64,000 bases of DNA, taken from assembly GCF_009905375.1 (NCBI RefSeq), contig NC_133657.1, forward strand, positions 41,473,853-41,537,852, given 5' to 3'. The stretch comes from Apium graveolens. Lineage: Eukaryota; Streptophyta; Magnoliopsida; Apiales; Apiaceae. A program made the position numbers and the translations under genes. Shown in pieces: positions 1 through 9,983 of this stretch. The notes beneath the pieces were generated by a model. That model had not been told where the DNA came from. It saw only the letters and a program-made list of their open reading frames with translations, and did no database searches. How positions within the stretch are numbered: the first letter of the stretch is position 1; every line of letters begins with the position of its first letter.

Positions 1-1220
1 CGGAGCCTGTATCAACCCATATAAAGACTTCAGCAATAAGCAAACATAATCTGGAAAATTCGTATCCTTAAACCCCATAGGTTGATGCATGTATACAGTT
101 TCATTTAGATGGCCATGAAGGAACATAATCTTAACATCTAACTAATTACAATCAACACATTTTTGTTGCGACATGCCATCACCTACAAGTCGAGCTTTAT
201 GCCTCTCAAACGAACCATCAGATTAATATTTATGATGAAATATTCACATGGACCGGATTACATTTACATCCCGTGGACGAGACACTAATTTCCATGTCCC
301 ATTTTTAATCAAAGCATTATATTCATCTAACATCGCATTTTTCCAATTGGAGTCATGAAGAGCACTGCCAGGTTTTTTTGGAATATGTGAAATGGTGGTA
401 GTGGTCGTGGTGTTCAAATTTATGGTGTACTAGCTGTTAGGTTTGAATATACCATATTGACTACGGGTTGTCATATGGTGAAGCATGGGATGATTAGGGC
501 TATGTCTGGATGTTGGTGTGTTTAGTGGTTCAAAGCGTGGTGAGGAGTGTGTATTTGCTGGGGATGTTTGGGTCAAAGGGAAATCTGGGCCAGCATGTGT
601 TGCGGGAGAGGTAGGTGGAGGTGAGTGATAACCGTCTTGTGGAGCCAGAGGTTGCCATCTTGGGAACCCAAAGGAGGGAGAAGGGGATGAAGTGTTTGGG
701 ATGATGAAGTGGAGTGGAAGGCAGAATTTTTCTGCATTTGATACAGTAGGCTTGGAGACATATTTTCAGATAAAGAATCATAGTTGTGAGGGGATCGTTT
801 ATAAGTATTTGAAAATGGAAATTCAGTCTCAATGAAGCGTACATGGCGACACACAAAAATTTTACCACTGGACATGTCATAACACTTATAACCACGATGA
901 TTATAAGGGTAACCAAGAAAAACACAAGGCGTGGAACGCTCCTCCAATTTGTTGATAAAAGTGGAAGGGAACAATGGAAAACAGAGACAACCAAAGACAT
1001 GAAGAAGAGAAAAATCCGGATCACTTTGGTATAAAATCTGAGATGGGGAAAAATTACCCAAAACTTTGGATGGAAGAATATTTAAGAGATAGGTGGCCAT
1101 GTCAAGAGCATGATGCCAAAAAGATAGTGGCAAATAGGCATGGGCAAGAAGTGTACGAATTATGTTGTTTATGGATTGGATATGTCTTTCGGCTTTTCCG
1201 TTTTGAGGTGAGGTATGGGG
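1..1220 (-). pseudogene. D: integrase C-terminal half, linker and start of reverse transcriptase
   Basis: From 1220 downward the minus strand reads through the end of the integrase core, with a TSPQNGKAERHIQ motif holding the catalytic Glu. It continues into the usual copia stretch HVFGCLCFPL and a GYPYNHRGYKCYD motif. A low-complexity linker follows and then, from about 430 down, reverse transcriptase with NGTWKLV, KARLVG and [15 protein letters not shown] motifs. RT has stops, and a piece is missing just before the LDVK motif. It runs off the left window edge. The upstream half of the same integrase is at 14522-15128, on the other side of element A. Confidence 0.85.
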
Positions 1221-1225
1221 ACATG
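1221..1225. repeat. Target site duplication of element A (left copy)
   Basis: ACATG lies directly before the TGTTA start of the 5' LTR and is repeated at 14517-14521 directly after the 3' LTR. Five bases is the usual size for Ty1/copia integration. Confidence 0.93.
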
Positions 1226-1840
1226 TGTTAAATATATTTGATAATGTCATGGCTAATATGTTTTATGTTTAGCTTTCAGATCTTACGTGAACAGGATAAA
1301 TCAGTACTTAACTGTTGATCAGTACTTATACTGGAAGTCAGGACTTAAGGATATCAGTACTTATATTATCAGGAGATAATCATGAGAAGATAGATATCAG
1401 AATTTAAGTGCTGAAGGACAATCAGATAAGGACAGTAGCTGATTAAAGGAAAGAAGATCGAGATAAACATAAGAAGAGATATGCATGAAGAAGGAATTCC
1501 GTGAAGAATGGAATACTTGGAAGAAAAGATATCTGATTGATATATTTTAGGAAGCAGAATTATATTCCATATCAATTAGCGATTATCTTATAACTGTGTA
1601 GTATATAAACACAGACATAGGGTTTACACTATAAGTGTTATCATTATTAGAAAAGATTATTCATTGTAACCCTAGCAGCTCTCGTGATATTTGTTCATCA
1701 CTGAGAGATAACAGTTCCATACTGTAACAAAGTTTTTTGTTTCAATAAAGTTTGTTTTCTGTTACTTAAGTTATTAAAGTTCGATTTGAGTGTACTATAC
1801 ACTGTATTCACCCCCTCTACAGTGTGTGTGTGACCTAACA
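1226..1840 (+). repeat. Element A 5' LTR
   Basis: 615 bp. It starts TGTTAAAT (TGTTAGAT in the 3' copy) and ends CCTAACA, matching 13902-14516 over its full length. The internal TATATAAAC at about 1612 is a likely TATA box and AATAAAG at about 1744 a likely polyadenylation signal. Confidence 0.95.
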
Positions 1841-1842
1841 AT

Positions 1843-1855
1843 TGGTATCAGAGCC
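1843..1855 (+). other. Element A primer binding site
   Basis: TGGTATCAGAGCC starts two bases after the LTR and is complementary to the 3' end of plant initiator tRNA-Met, the usual copia primer. Confidence 0.93.
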
Positions 1856-1896
1856 TATCTATTAACTTACATACAGTTAAAGATCCAAACACAATC

Positions 1897-4233
1897 ATGT
1901 CGGACACAGAAACTCCAACTAAGCCTACCACAACTGAGGAACCACCAAAGACACAAATTCAGAGTCGGTATGAGACCATCAGAGTCCCCATACTGAGACC
2001 ATCTGAATATCCCATATGGAAGGTAAGGATGACCATGTTCCTGGAAGCAACAGATCCAGAATACCTGGATAGAATCAAGGAAGGTCCTCACAAACCAACC
2101 AAACTCGCTGTTGCAGTTACAGGTGAAGCAGCAATGACCGTCCCAAAGGAGAAGAGTGATTATACTGCTGAGGACATAGCATCAATTGCTAAGGATGCTA
2201 AGGTACGACACTTACTGCATAGTGCCATTGATAATGTAATGTCAAACAGGGTAATCAACTGCAAGACTGCTAAGGAGATATGGGATGCTCTGGAAACAAG
2301 GTGTCAGGGAACTGACACAATTAAGAAGAACAGGAAGACAATACTCACTCAAGAGTATGAACACTTTGACTCAAAGACTAATGAGTCATTGAATGATTTA
2401 TATGATAGATTTGTCAAACTTTTGAATGATTTGTCATTGGTTGATAAAGAGTATGATCTTGAAGATTCAAACCTTAAGTTCCTGTTAGCTCTTCCTGAAT
2501 GCTGGGATTTGAAGGCATCGACAATAAGAGACAACTACAATCTTGATGAAACAACTCTTGACGAAATCTATGGAATGCTCAAGACTCATGAGCTGGAGAT
2601 GGAACAAAGAAGCAAGAGGAAAGGAGGAAAGTCAAGGACAATTGCTCTTAAGGCTGAAGAAGAATTCCCCAAAGCAGCTTCCTCAAAGAAAGACAAGGGT
2701 AAAGCTCTTTTCATAAAGTCTGATACTGAGTCATCAAGTTCTGAGAGTGATGATGACTCAGATTCTGAAAGCTTGCCTGAGACTGATGCTGATGAGGAGA
2801 TGATGAAGCTGTGTGCTCTTATGGTGAAAGAAATCACCAAGATTGCATAAAGGAAGTTCAGGAAGGGAAAGAAGTTTTCCAGAAAAAGCATAAGTTCTGA
2901 TAAGAAGAATTTCAGAAGATCTGAAGGCAGAGGAGGAAAGTCTGATAGAGGAGATTACACCAATGTTAAATGTTATAACTGTGGTGAGAAAGGCCACATA
3001 TCTCCTGACTGCAAGAAGGTAAAGGGTGACAAAGGCAAGGCTCTTGTCACAAAGCAGAAAAGCTGGACAGACACTTCAGACTCTGAAAGTGAGGAGAACT
3101 ATGTATTGATGGCAAATGCTGATAAAGAAAGTGCTGAGAGCAGTTCTGAAACTGCTGAAACAAAGGTACCTCAGACTACTTATGCTTTTCATACTGATGA
3201 TATTAATGAGTTGAGAAGATATCTTAAAACCATGTTTGTTAGTTATAGAGATCAAACCTTAACATGTGAAAGATTAACTTCTGAAAATCTTGCTTTTAAG
3301 AAAAGAAATGATTTCTTAGAAAAAGAGTTATTTATATTCCATCAAACTCAGAAGGATAGAGATGATGCTTTTTATGTTAGGGATGAAGTGCTAAAAATGA
3401 ATGAATCTCTAAAAACTGAGTTAGAAAAGGAAAGAGAGATAATCAGGACTTGGACTAACTCTGGCAGAACAACTCAAAATTTGCTAAGTAGTGAAAATTG
3501 GAAAGAGGGCTTAGGTTATGGAGAGAATAAGAATGATAAAGGAACTGAAGAAATTAAGCCTGTTGTTAAGCAAAAGCCAAAGTTAAAACCTGTTAAGTTT
3601 GTAACTGTAAAGTCTGATAATGAGAAATTAGAAGTTAAAGAGGAATTAACTTCTGACAAACTAAAACAGGAAAAGACAGCTGAAGTAAACATAGGCTTAA
3701 TGACAAAGAAGCAGCTTAAGCATAAGCTGAAAGATGTCAAGAATGCAAACAAGGTAAAATCACCTAGGAAAAATAGGAATGGAAAGGAAGGTGTGAATAA
3801 AAGCAATGATTATAAACCTGTTCCTGATGCTCCTAGGAAAACATGTCATAACTGTGGAAGTTCTAACCATCTGGCTTCTTTTTGCAGGAAAAATAAGAAT
3901 ATTAACTCCTTACCTTCAAAATCAGGAGTTAAGAGTCAGTCTGTTAGATACAAACCACAAAATCCTTGTTTTCATTGTGGTAGTTTATGGCATTCCATTT
4001 ATACTTGTAAGGAATATCATAGTTTGTACTATGATTATTATCAAATAAAACCTTCTTTGAAGAAAGTTTCCATTGTTCCTTCTAGTGTAAATTCTGATTC
4101 AAAGTCTGATAATGTAAATTCTGATAAGAAAAATGTTAACATAAACTCTGATGCTAAATCCGCTGCAAATGTTAACAAACTTAATAAGGCCAAAGGATCC
4201 AAGCAAGTCTGGGTCCTTAAAACTAATAATTAG
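1897..4233 (+). pseudogene. gag: Element A gag, 778 codons with one nonsense mutation
   Basis: Encodes the capsid/nucleocapsid polyprotein of the element. A UBN2-type copia gag domain fills roughly residues 20-260. It is followed by an acidic serine-rich stretch and a basic zinc knuckle, CYNCGEKGHISPDC, near residue 359. A coiled-coil-like segment comes next, then two more knuckle-like motifs, CHNCGSSNHLASFC near 650 and CFHCGSLWHSIYTC near 691. The length is well above usual copia gag size, and copy B has exactly the same 778 codons. A TAA at 2848-2850, where B has a Tyr codon, cuts the protein after residue 317. The frame is otherwise open to TAG at 4231-4233. Confidence 0.9.
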
Positions 4234-4251
4234 TGGTCTTTGTGATTGCAG
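4231..4251 (+). promoter_or_regulatory. Gag/pol junction with two in-frame stops
   Basis: Gag ends with TAG at 4231, followed in the same frame by TGG TCT TTG and a TGA at 4243. The frame is then open for the whole of pol, which has no ATG at its start. The string TGTGATTGCAG just before GGC resembles a 3' splice acceptor. Copy B keeps both stops and the acceptor-like string. Pol may therefore be made by stop readthrough, by splicing, or as a fusion to something upstream; the sequence alone does not decide. Confidence 0.5.
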
Positions 4252-7200
4252 GGCAACAGGAAAAATATTCTAGTTCTGGACAGTGGATGTTCAGGATATA
4301 TGACTGGAAATAAGGCCCTGCTATCAGACTTTATGGAGAAAGCTGGCCCAAGTATTTCTTATGGAGATGGCAACATTGGAAAAACATTGGGATATGGCAA
4401 TATCAATCTTGGGAATGTCATCATTAAAGAAGTAGCTCTGGTCTCAGGACTTAAACACAACCTACTGAGTATAAGTCAAATCTGTGACAGAGGTTATCAT
4501 GTTGATTTCTTTGAAGAACACTGTGAAGTTGTGAGTAAATCTAAAGGCAAAGTTGTTCTGAAAGGATACAGACGTGATAACATTTATGAAGCTAAGCTTT
4601 CAACAAGTACTGATGGTTCTGCAATCTGTCTGATAAGTAGAGCATCAATTGAAGAAAGCTGGAATTGGCATAAGAAACTCTCTCATTTAAATTTCAACAA
4701 TATAAATGAACTGGTCAAGAAAGATCTTGTGAGAGGATTGCCAAACACAGTATTTGCTCCTGATGGTCTTTGTGATTCATGTCAGAAAGCTAAACAAAGA
4801 AAATCTTCATTCAAGAGCAAGACTGATTCATCAATTCTTGAGCCTTATCATCTTATACATGTTGATCTATTTGGTCCAGTAAATGTCATGTCTATTGCAA
4901 AGAAGAAGTATGCGTTGGTCATAGTGGATGAGTTCACCAGATACACATGGGTGTATTTCTTGCACACAAAAAGTGAAACTGCATCTATCTTGATTGATCA
5001 TGTCAAACAGCTGGATAAAATGGTCAAAGATTCTGTGAAAATTTTAAGGAGTGATAATGGCACCGAGTTCAAGAATTTGATAATAGAAGAGTTCTGCAAA
5101 AGCCATGGAATAAAGCAGGAATTTTCATCTCCTGGAACTCCACAGCAAAATGGAGTTGTTGAAAGGAAGAATAGAACTCTCATTGAAGTTGCACGTACAA
5201 TGCTTGAAGAAGCAAAGCTTCCAACCTATTTCTGGGCTGAAGCTGTGCAGACTGCTTGTTTTACTCAAAATGCAACACTCATTAACAAGCATGGAAAAAC
5301 ACCATATGAGATGGTGAAGAAAAAAAAGCCAAATCTGAAATATTTTCATGTATTTGGATGCAAGTGTTTTGTTCTCAAGACTCATCCTGAACAGCTATCA
5401 AAGTTTGATCTAAAAGCTGATGAAGGAATCTTTATTGGATATCCACTTTCCACAAAAGCCTTCAGAGTCTATAATTTGAGAACAAAAGTGGTCATGGAAT
5501 CTATCAATGTCTCTTTTGATGACAAGAAGATCACTGGTCTTAAAGATTTCGTTGACCATGATCAGCTGAGATTTGAAAATGAAGACTCATATTCTGATAC
5601 TGAAAATCCTGACAGTCTAAGTCCTGATACTGCAAACTCTGATGGATTAAACTCTGATGTTATTGAAACTGTGGTGACTACGTTAAAGGAAGATGCACCT
5701 ATGCAGGGGGAGCATACTCAAGATCCTACCACATCTCAAGAAACATCCGAACATGCATCTGGCTCTTCAAGTTCTGATTCGTCAAGTTCTGATAAGCCAA
5801 GTTCTGATAGTGCTAAAAATCTAAATACTGAAGAATCCAACTCAGAGAGCATAGTTTCAGGGGGAGCATCAGAAAATGAAAATGAAGATAGCATGGATCA
5901 TGGGGGAGCATCCAGTTCTAGAGAAAACCTTCCATCTGCAAGGAAGTGGACAAAATCACATAAACCCGATTTGATAATTGGAAATCCTGATGCAGGTGTC
6001 AGAACTAGAACATGTACTTCAAATGAGTGTCTTTACAATTCTTTTCTCTCTCAGACTGAGCCAAAGAAAGTGGAAGAAGCTCTTCAAGATGCTGATTGGG
6101 TGCAAGCAATGCAGGAAGAGTTGAATGAATTTGAAAGAAACAAAGTCTGGACCCTAGTACCAAGACCAAAGAATAGATCTGTTGTTGGTACAAAGTGGGT
6201 ATTCAGAAACAAAACTGACAGTGATGGCATAATTACAAGGAATAAGGTAAGGCTGGTTGCAAAAGGATATTCTCAACAGGAGGGAATTGATTATGATGAA
6301 ACATTTGCACCTGTTGCTAGGTTAGAAGCCATAAGGATATTTTTGGCTTATGCTGCTCACAAAAAGTTTACTGTCTTTCAAATGGATATGAAAAGTGTTT
6401 TTCTCAATGGAGAATTGGAGGAAGAGGTATATGTTGAACAACCTCCAGGTTTTGTAGATACCAAACATCCAGACTATGTCTACAGACTTGATAAAACACT
6501 TTATGGACTTAAGCAAGCTCCTAGAGCATGGTATGAGACCTTAGCTCAGTTTCTTCTGGAAAGTGGATTCAACAGAGGGACAATAGACAAAACACTGTTC
6601 TACCTCAACCATGGAAAGGACTTACTTCTGGTCCAGATTTATGTTGATGATATCATTTTTGGATCTATAAATGACAAACTTTGCAAGAAGTTTGCCAAAC
6701 TTATGCAGTCAAGATATCAGATGAGTATGATGGGGGAACTTAGCTATTTTCTGGGCCTTCAAGTCAAGCAGAATGAGGAAGGCACTTTTATTTGTCAAAC
6801 CAAGTACACCAGAAACTTGCTAAAGAAATTTGGAATGCAAGATTGTTCAAGTGCATCCACTCCAATGGCCACTGTAACAAAACTGGATAAGGATACCGGT
6901 AAATCAGTAGATATTACTGACTACAGAGGTATGATTGGCTCTCTACTCTATCTAACTGCTAGTAGACCTGATATCATGTATGCTACCTGTCTTTGTGCAA
7001 GATTTCAAGCAGATCCAAGAGAACCTCACTTAACAGCTGTAAAAAGAATCTTTAAGTATCTTAAAGGAACAACTGCTCTGGGATTATGGTATCCTAGAGA
7101 ATCAGATTTTAAACTAATAGGTTACTCAGATGCAGATTTTGCAGGTTGCAAAATTGACAGGAAAAGCACAAGTGGAAGCTGCCAATTTCTTGGAGGCAGA

Positions 7201-7596
7201 TTGGTTTCTTGGTACAGCAAGAAACAAAAGTCAATTTCCACATCAACTGCAGAAGCAGAGTATATTGCTGCAGGAAGCTGTTGTGCACAGATTCTTTGGA
7301 TGAAGAATCAGTTACTGGATTATGGGTTAACATATTTCAAAATCCCTATTTACTGTGATAATCAAAGTGCTATTGCTATGACAGGTAATCCAGTTCAACA
7401 CTCAATGACAAAGCACATCAGCATCAGGTACCACTTCATCAGGGAACATGTGGATGAAGGTACAGTGGAATTGCATTTTGTTCCCACAGATCAACAGTTG
7501 GCAGATATCTTCACAAAACCATTATGTGAAGCTACTTTTACAAGATTGGTAAATGAACTTGGAATGGTTTCAGGTTCCTTCTCTAAATCTGCTTAG
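4246..7596 (+). CDS. pol: Element A pol polyprotein (PR-IN-RT-RNaseH), intact
   Basis: An open frame of about 1116 codons. Aspartic protease has [11 protein letters not shown] with the catalytic Asp at residue 12. The GAG-pre-integrase region carries an HKKLSH...CDSCQKAK zinc motif. The integrase catalytic triad is Asp207 (VDLFGP), Asp270 (SDNGTEF) and Glu306 (VVERKNRT), spaced as D-35-E. Reverse transcriptase has [17 protein letters not shown] and YVDD at 799-802. RNase H has [16 protein letters not shown] and STAEAEYIA. No ATG is present; the first codon given is a TTG directly after the TGA, so the true start depends on how the junction is crossed. This is the only full-length undamaged pol in the window. 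Confidence 0.92.
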   Translation: MQGNRKNILVLDSGCSGYMTGNKALLSDFMEKAGPSISYGDGNIGKTLGYGNINLGNVIIKEVALVSGLKHNLLSISQICDRGYHVDFFEEHCEVVSKSKGKVVLKGYRRDNIYEAKLSTSTDGSAICLISRASIEESWNWHKKLSHLNFNNINELVKKDLVRGLPNTVFAPDGLCDSCQKAKQRKSSFKSKTDSSILEPYHLIHVDLFGPVNVMSIAKKKYALVIVDEFTRYTWVYFLHTKSETASILIDHVKQLDKMVKDSVKILRSDNGTEFKNLIIEEFCKSHGIKQEFSSPGTPQQNGVVERKNRTLIEVARTMLEEAKLPTYFWAEAVQTACFTQNATLINKHGKTPYEMVKKKKPNLKYFHVFGCKCFVLKTHPEQLSKFDLKADEGIFIGYPLSTKAFRVYNLRTKVVMESINVSFDDKKITGLKDFVDHDQLRFENEDSYSDTENPDSLSPDTANSDGLNSDVIETVVTTLKEDAPMQGEHTQDPTTSQETSEHASGSSSSDSSSSDKPSSDSAKNLNTEESNSESIVSGGASENENEDSMDHGGASSSRENLPSARKWTKSHKPDLIIGNPDAGVRTRTCTSNECLYNSFLSQTEPKKVEEALQDADWVQAMQEELNEFERNKVWTLVPRPKNRSVVGTKWVFRNKTDSDGIITRNKVRLVAKGYSQQEGIDYDETFAPVARLEAIRIFLAYAAHKKFTVFQMDMKSVFLNGELEEEVYVEQPPGFVDTKHPDYVYRLDKTLYGLKQAPRAWYETLAQFLLESGFNRGTIDKTLFYLNHGKDLLLVQIYVDDIIFGSINDKLCKKFAKLMQSRYQMSMMGELSYFLGLQVKQNEEGTFICQTKYTRNLLKKFGMQDCSSASTPMATVTKLDKDTGKSVDITDYRGMIGSLLYLTASRPDIMYATCLCARFQADPREPHLTAVKRIFKYLKGTTALGLWYPRESDFKLIGYSDADFAGCKIDRKSTSGSCQFLGGRLVSWYSKKQKSISTSTAEAEYIAAGSCCAQILWMKNQLLDYGLTYFKIPIYCDNQSAIAMTGNPVQHSMTKHISIRYHFIREHVDEGTVELHFVPTDQQLADIFTKPLCEATFTRLVNELGMVSGSFSKSA

Positions 7597-8885
7597 ACTT
7601 GTTCTGTGTTATCAGACTTTATGCTCAGTATTTACAGAATTAATCTCATTGTGTATTCTGTGCTTAATTGATAAATGTCTTTAAGTACTGACTGTTGTCT
7701 GATATATGTTTCTAAACTCTGATAAGTGATATGTCTGTTCTAGTACCTATTCAATCCTATGAGGATAACTGTGCTAGATACTGACCTAGTAGTCTTCAAT
7801 AAACAAATGATTCCATGGAAGAAGTAATTATTTCAGTGGAAATCTTATGACACTAGCAAATTCTGATAACTGAGCTTAGTTAAGTTCACTTTGTATATCT
7901 TATTACTAAGTCACAAATTAGAATAATGCTACTCATCTGTTAAGTTCTGATACTAGTAAAACTGCTGAATGTACTAAGTGCTGATAGACCTCTCTTATCA
8001 AAAGCAAAAGCAAAAAGATCAAAGATTAAAATCAGGTACTCCTTTGAGATCTAGAGTAAAAATGTGGAAGGGACGACCCAAGTGCATTGCTGGTATTAAG
8101 TAAATATGCATCAGAAAAGCAAAATATTTTCTTGGTGACTTTTCACACTCTATGATTACTGGAGAAATACTCTGAAAATAGCATAAATTCTGATAAACAG
8201 TCGTGACTCACTTACACTGAGAAGCCACTGTAAAATAGAATTTCAAAAGATGCATAAAATTAGCACAAAACAGTTGAGGTGGACTCAAGCATAAACTCAT
8301 TCTTCAGTAGGTTTCAGGACAATGACAGATCTTTAGCAAAATTTTAGTTATGCCTTATTTCTAAGATGTACTGAAGTGAATCAGACTTTACTCTTTGTCT
8401 GTTTTTAGCTTAATGCACACACTAATCACTCCATCTGAATGATGAAAATTTCTGTGGTGGTCTATGTTATTTTAGATAAACAGTCATTGTGTCATTATTG
8501 CACAAATTCTGAGGACAAGTTCTAAGTTACACGTTCTGATGATTAAGTTCTGACGTCCATAACTTAGAACTTGTATGAGTATTTACTACGATGGGCATTC
8601 CTTTTTCGAGTTAAGAAATTATGTTCTGATGACTGTTAAGTTCTGGTATAGGTCTAAGTTCTGATTTCTCAGTCTAATCCTTTACTTGGCTTATCTTTGA
8701 ATAAAATTTGATAACAGTCTCAGTTCGTACTCGAATATGTTGAAGTGGAAGATTAATAGTCACTGTGATTAGGATTAATGGTATTTGTACTTGAACAGTC
8801 CACTGTTTCTTGTGTCTTGTGCGGTCTAGACAATGCTTCCTCTTTCCAATGACTGTTATTCTTTTTCAAAGTCTAGGGAGACGAG
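7597..8885 (+). other. Non-coding spacer between pol and ORF2 of element A
   Basis: About 1.3 kb without a convincing ORF, rich in short repeats of the type AAGTTCTGAT/TCAGAACTTA. The same spacer is recognisable in copy B (about 52250-53520, minus), for example around 8061-8100 with the GGGACGACCCAAGTGCATTG block. Its persistence suggests a 5' regulatory or RNA role for the ORF2 unit, but that is inference. Confidence 0.6.
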
Positions 8886-8952
8886 GTAGAATTAATTCTA
8901 CATGTCAGCATTAAATATCTTTGCGTCTCTTGGCATTCTCTTGCCTATATAA
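8886..8952 (+). promoter_or_regulatory. Putative promoter of ORF2 in element A
   Basis: A perfect 16-bp palindrome GTAGAATTAATTCTAC (8886-8901) is followed 44 bp later by a plant-type TATA box TATATAA (8946-8952), 80 bp ahead of the ORF2 ATG. A CT/CA-rich leader follows. Copy B keeps the same arrangement: palindrome 52230-52247, TTATATA at 52180-52186, 78 bp from its ATG. Promoter function is inferred from layout and conservation. Confidence 0.6.
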
Positions 8953-9025
8953 GCAACCACTTCACATCAGTCTTTCCCTCACATTCTTCTCACACACTCA
9001 TCCTCCTTCTTCTATCAAAAACACA

Positions 9026-9301
9026 ATGGTTCGATACAACATGTTTTTGAACAACCAAACCTTCACAATGGAGCTAAGTTGTGCCGACTGGCAACATGAG
9101 TGGCATGTAACAGCCATTCCTGAGGAGATCTGGGATTCTGTCCCACAGGAGGTGCTAAATCACCTCCTATTCTTCTATATGGATTACCATCGCCATCTGG
9201 AGCGATTGGAGGAGGAAAGGCGGGAAACTATCCGTCAGCAAGAGCGAATCATACGACTCGCCATCTTGTTCGTCGAAGATAGGAAGAGGAAGATGACTTA
9301 A
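9026..9301 (+). CDS. Element A ORF2: small charged protein, 91 residues, function unknown
   Basis: Starts at the ATG after a TATA box and a CT-rich leader. An in-frame extension upstream to 8921 would start inside the likely promoter, so the later Met is preferred. The N-terminal half is aromatic-rich (MELSCADWQ, WHVTAIPEEIWDSVP). The C-terminal half is a run of Arg/Glu/Leu that looks like an amphipathic helix or coiled coil (HLERLEEERRETIRQQERI), ending in a basic tail. No signal peptide or membrane segment is visible. Copy B has the same ORF (51833-52102) with about 13 substitutions in 89 shared positions and no indel before the tail. I do not recognise a family. Confidence 0.7.
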   Translation: MVRYNMFLNNQTFTMELSCADWQHEWHVTAIPEEIWDSVPQEVLNHLLFFYMDYHRHLERLEEERRETIRQQERIIRLAILFVEDRKRKMT

Positions 9302-9983
9302 TCTCGTCTTCTTCCTGTTCTTCTTCATCATCAGCTTTGTCAGGCTTCTTAGCTAGGACTAAAGCTGTTGACGTTAGGATTAGAAGCTTAGGGAAAATCT
9401 TGTATTGATGTAATTTCCATTTCATAAATGTATTAACTTGATATATTAATGAATATTGTTTTTACTTCAAGATTTTATCTCTGAGTTATTTTATCTTCTG
9501 TTGATAAATCCTGATTGATATTCTGATGACCATTTAAATTTTGTTTTTATTTAAGTTCTGACTCTTTATCAGCACTTATTCATCGAAATTATCTCGGTCA
9601 TTTTTAACATGATTTATTTTCAGAATATTAATGTTGCAGTGAAAAATAATTCAATCAGTGCTAACGGTTTAAATTTTGAATTAAAACTGTTTCTCTTGAT
9701 TAATGGAACGGTTTTTCCTTGAAACAAGGCAACTGGGTAAGTAATCATTCCTGTTTTCTTGAGCCCAGTAACTATCCGTTATTACTGCATGTCTGACAGG
9801 TGTCCAACGGTAATATTTTTTTGTATAAGTACAGCAGAGAGAAGATTTCTGTAATCTTTTTAATTTCTTCATCTTTTATCTCTCTTCTTACTTTTACTCT
9901 CCTTCACTTTACTTTTTTCGTTGTTTTCATACAGACGTTATATCAAACAACTGTCAGGCATACTTAATTCTCAATTTTTTCAC
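9302..9983 (+). promoter_or_regulatory. Spacer and putative promoter before ORF3 of element A
   Basis: About 680 bp of AT-rich DNA separates ORF2 from ORF3. The last part contains a block shared with copy B, including CATGTCTGACAGGTGTCCAA (9789-9808). A TATA-like TATAAGT (9824-9830) follows, then a pyrimidine-rich leader up to the ORF3 ATG at 9984. In B the equivalent position reads TATAATT. ORF3 may therefore have its own transcript; this is inference. Confidence 0.45.

Noticed and set aside
1369..1575. 68-codon minus-strand ORF repeated at 14045, 46833 and 59575
   Set aside because: It is the same stretch of the A/B LTRs four times, antisense to the transcript. Repetition reflects LTR copies only.
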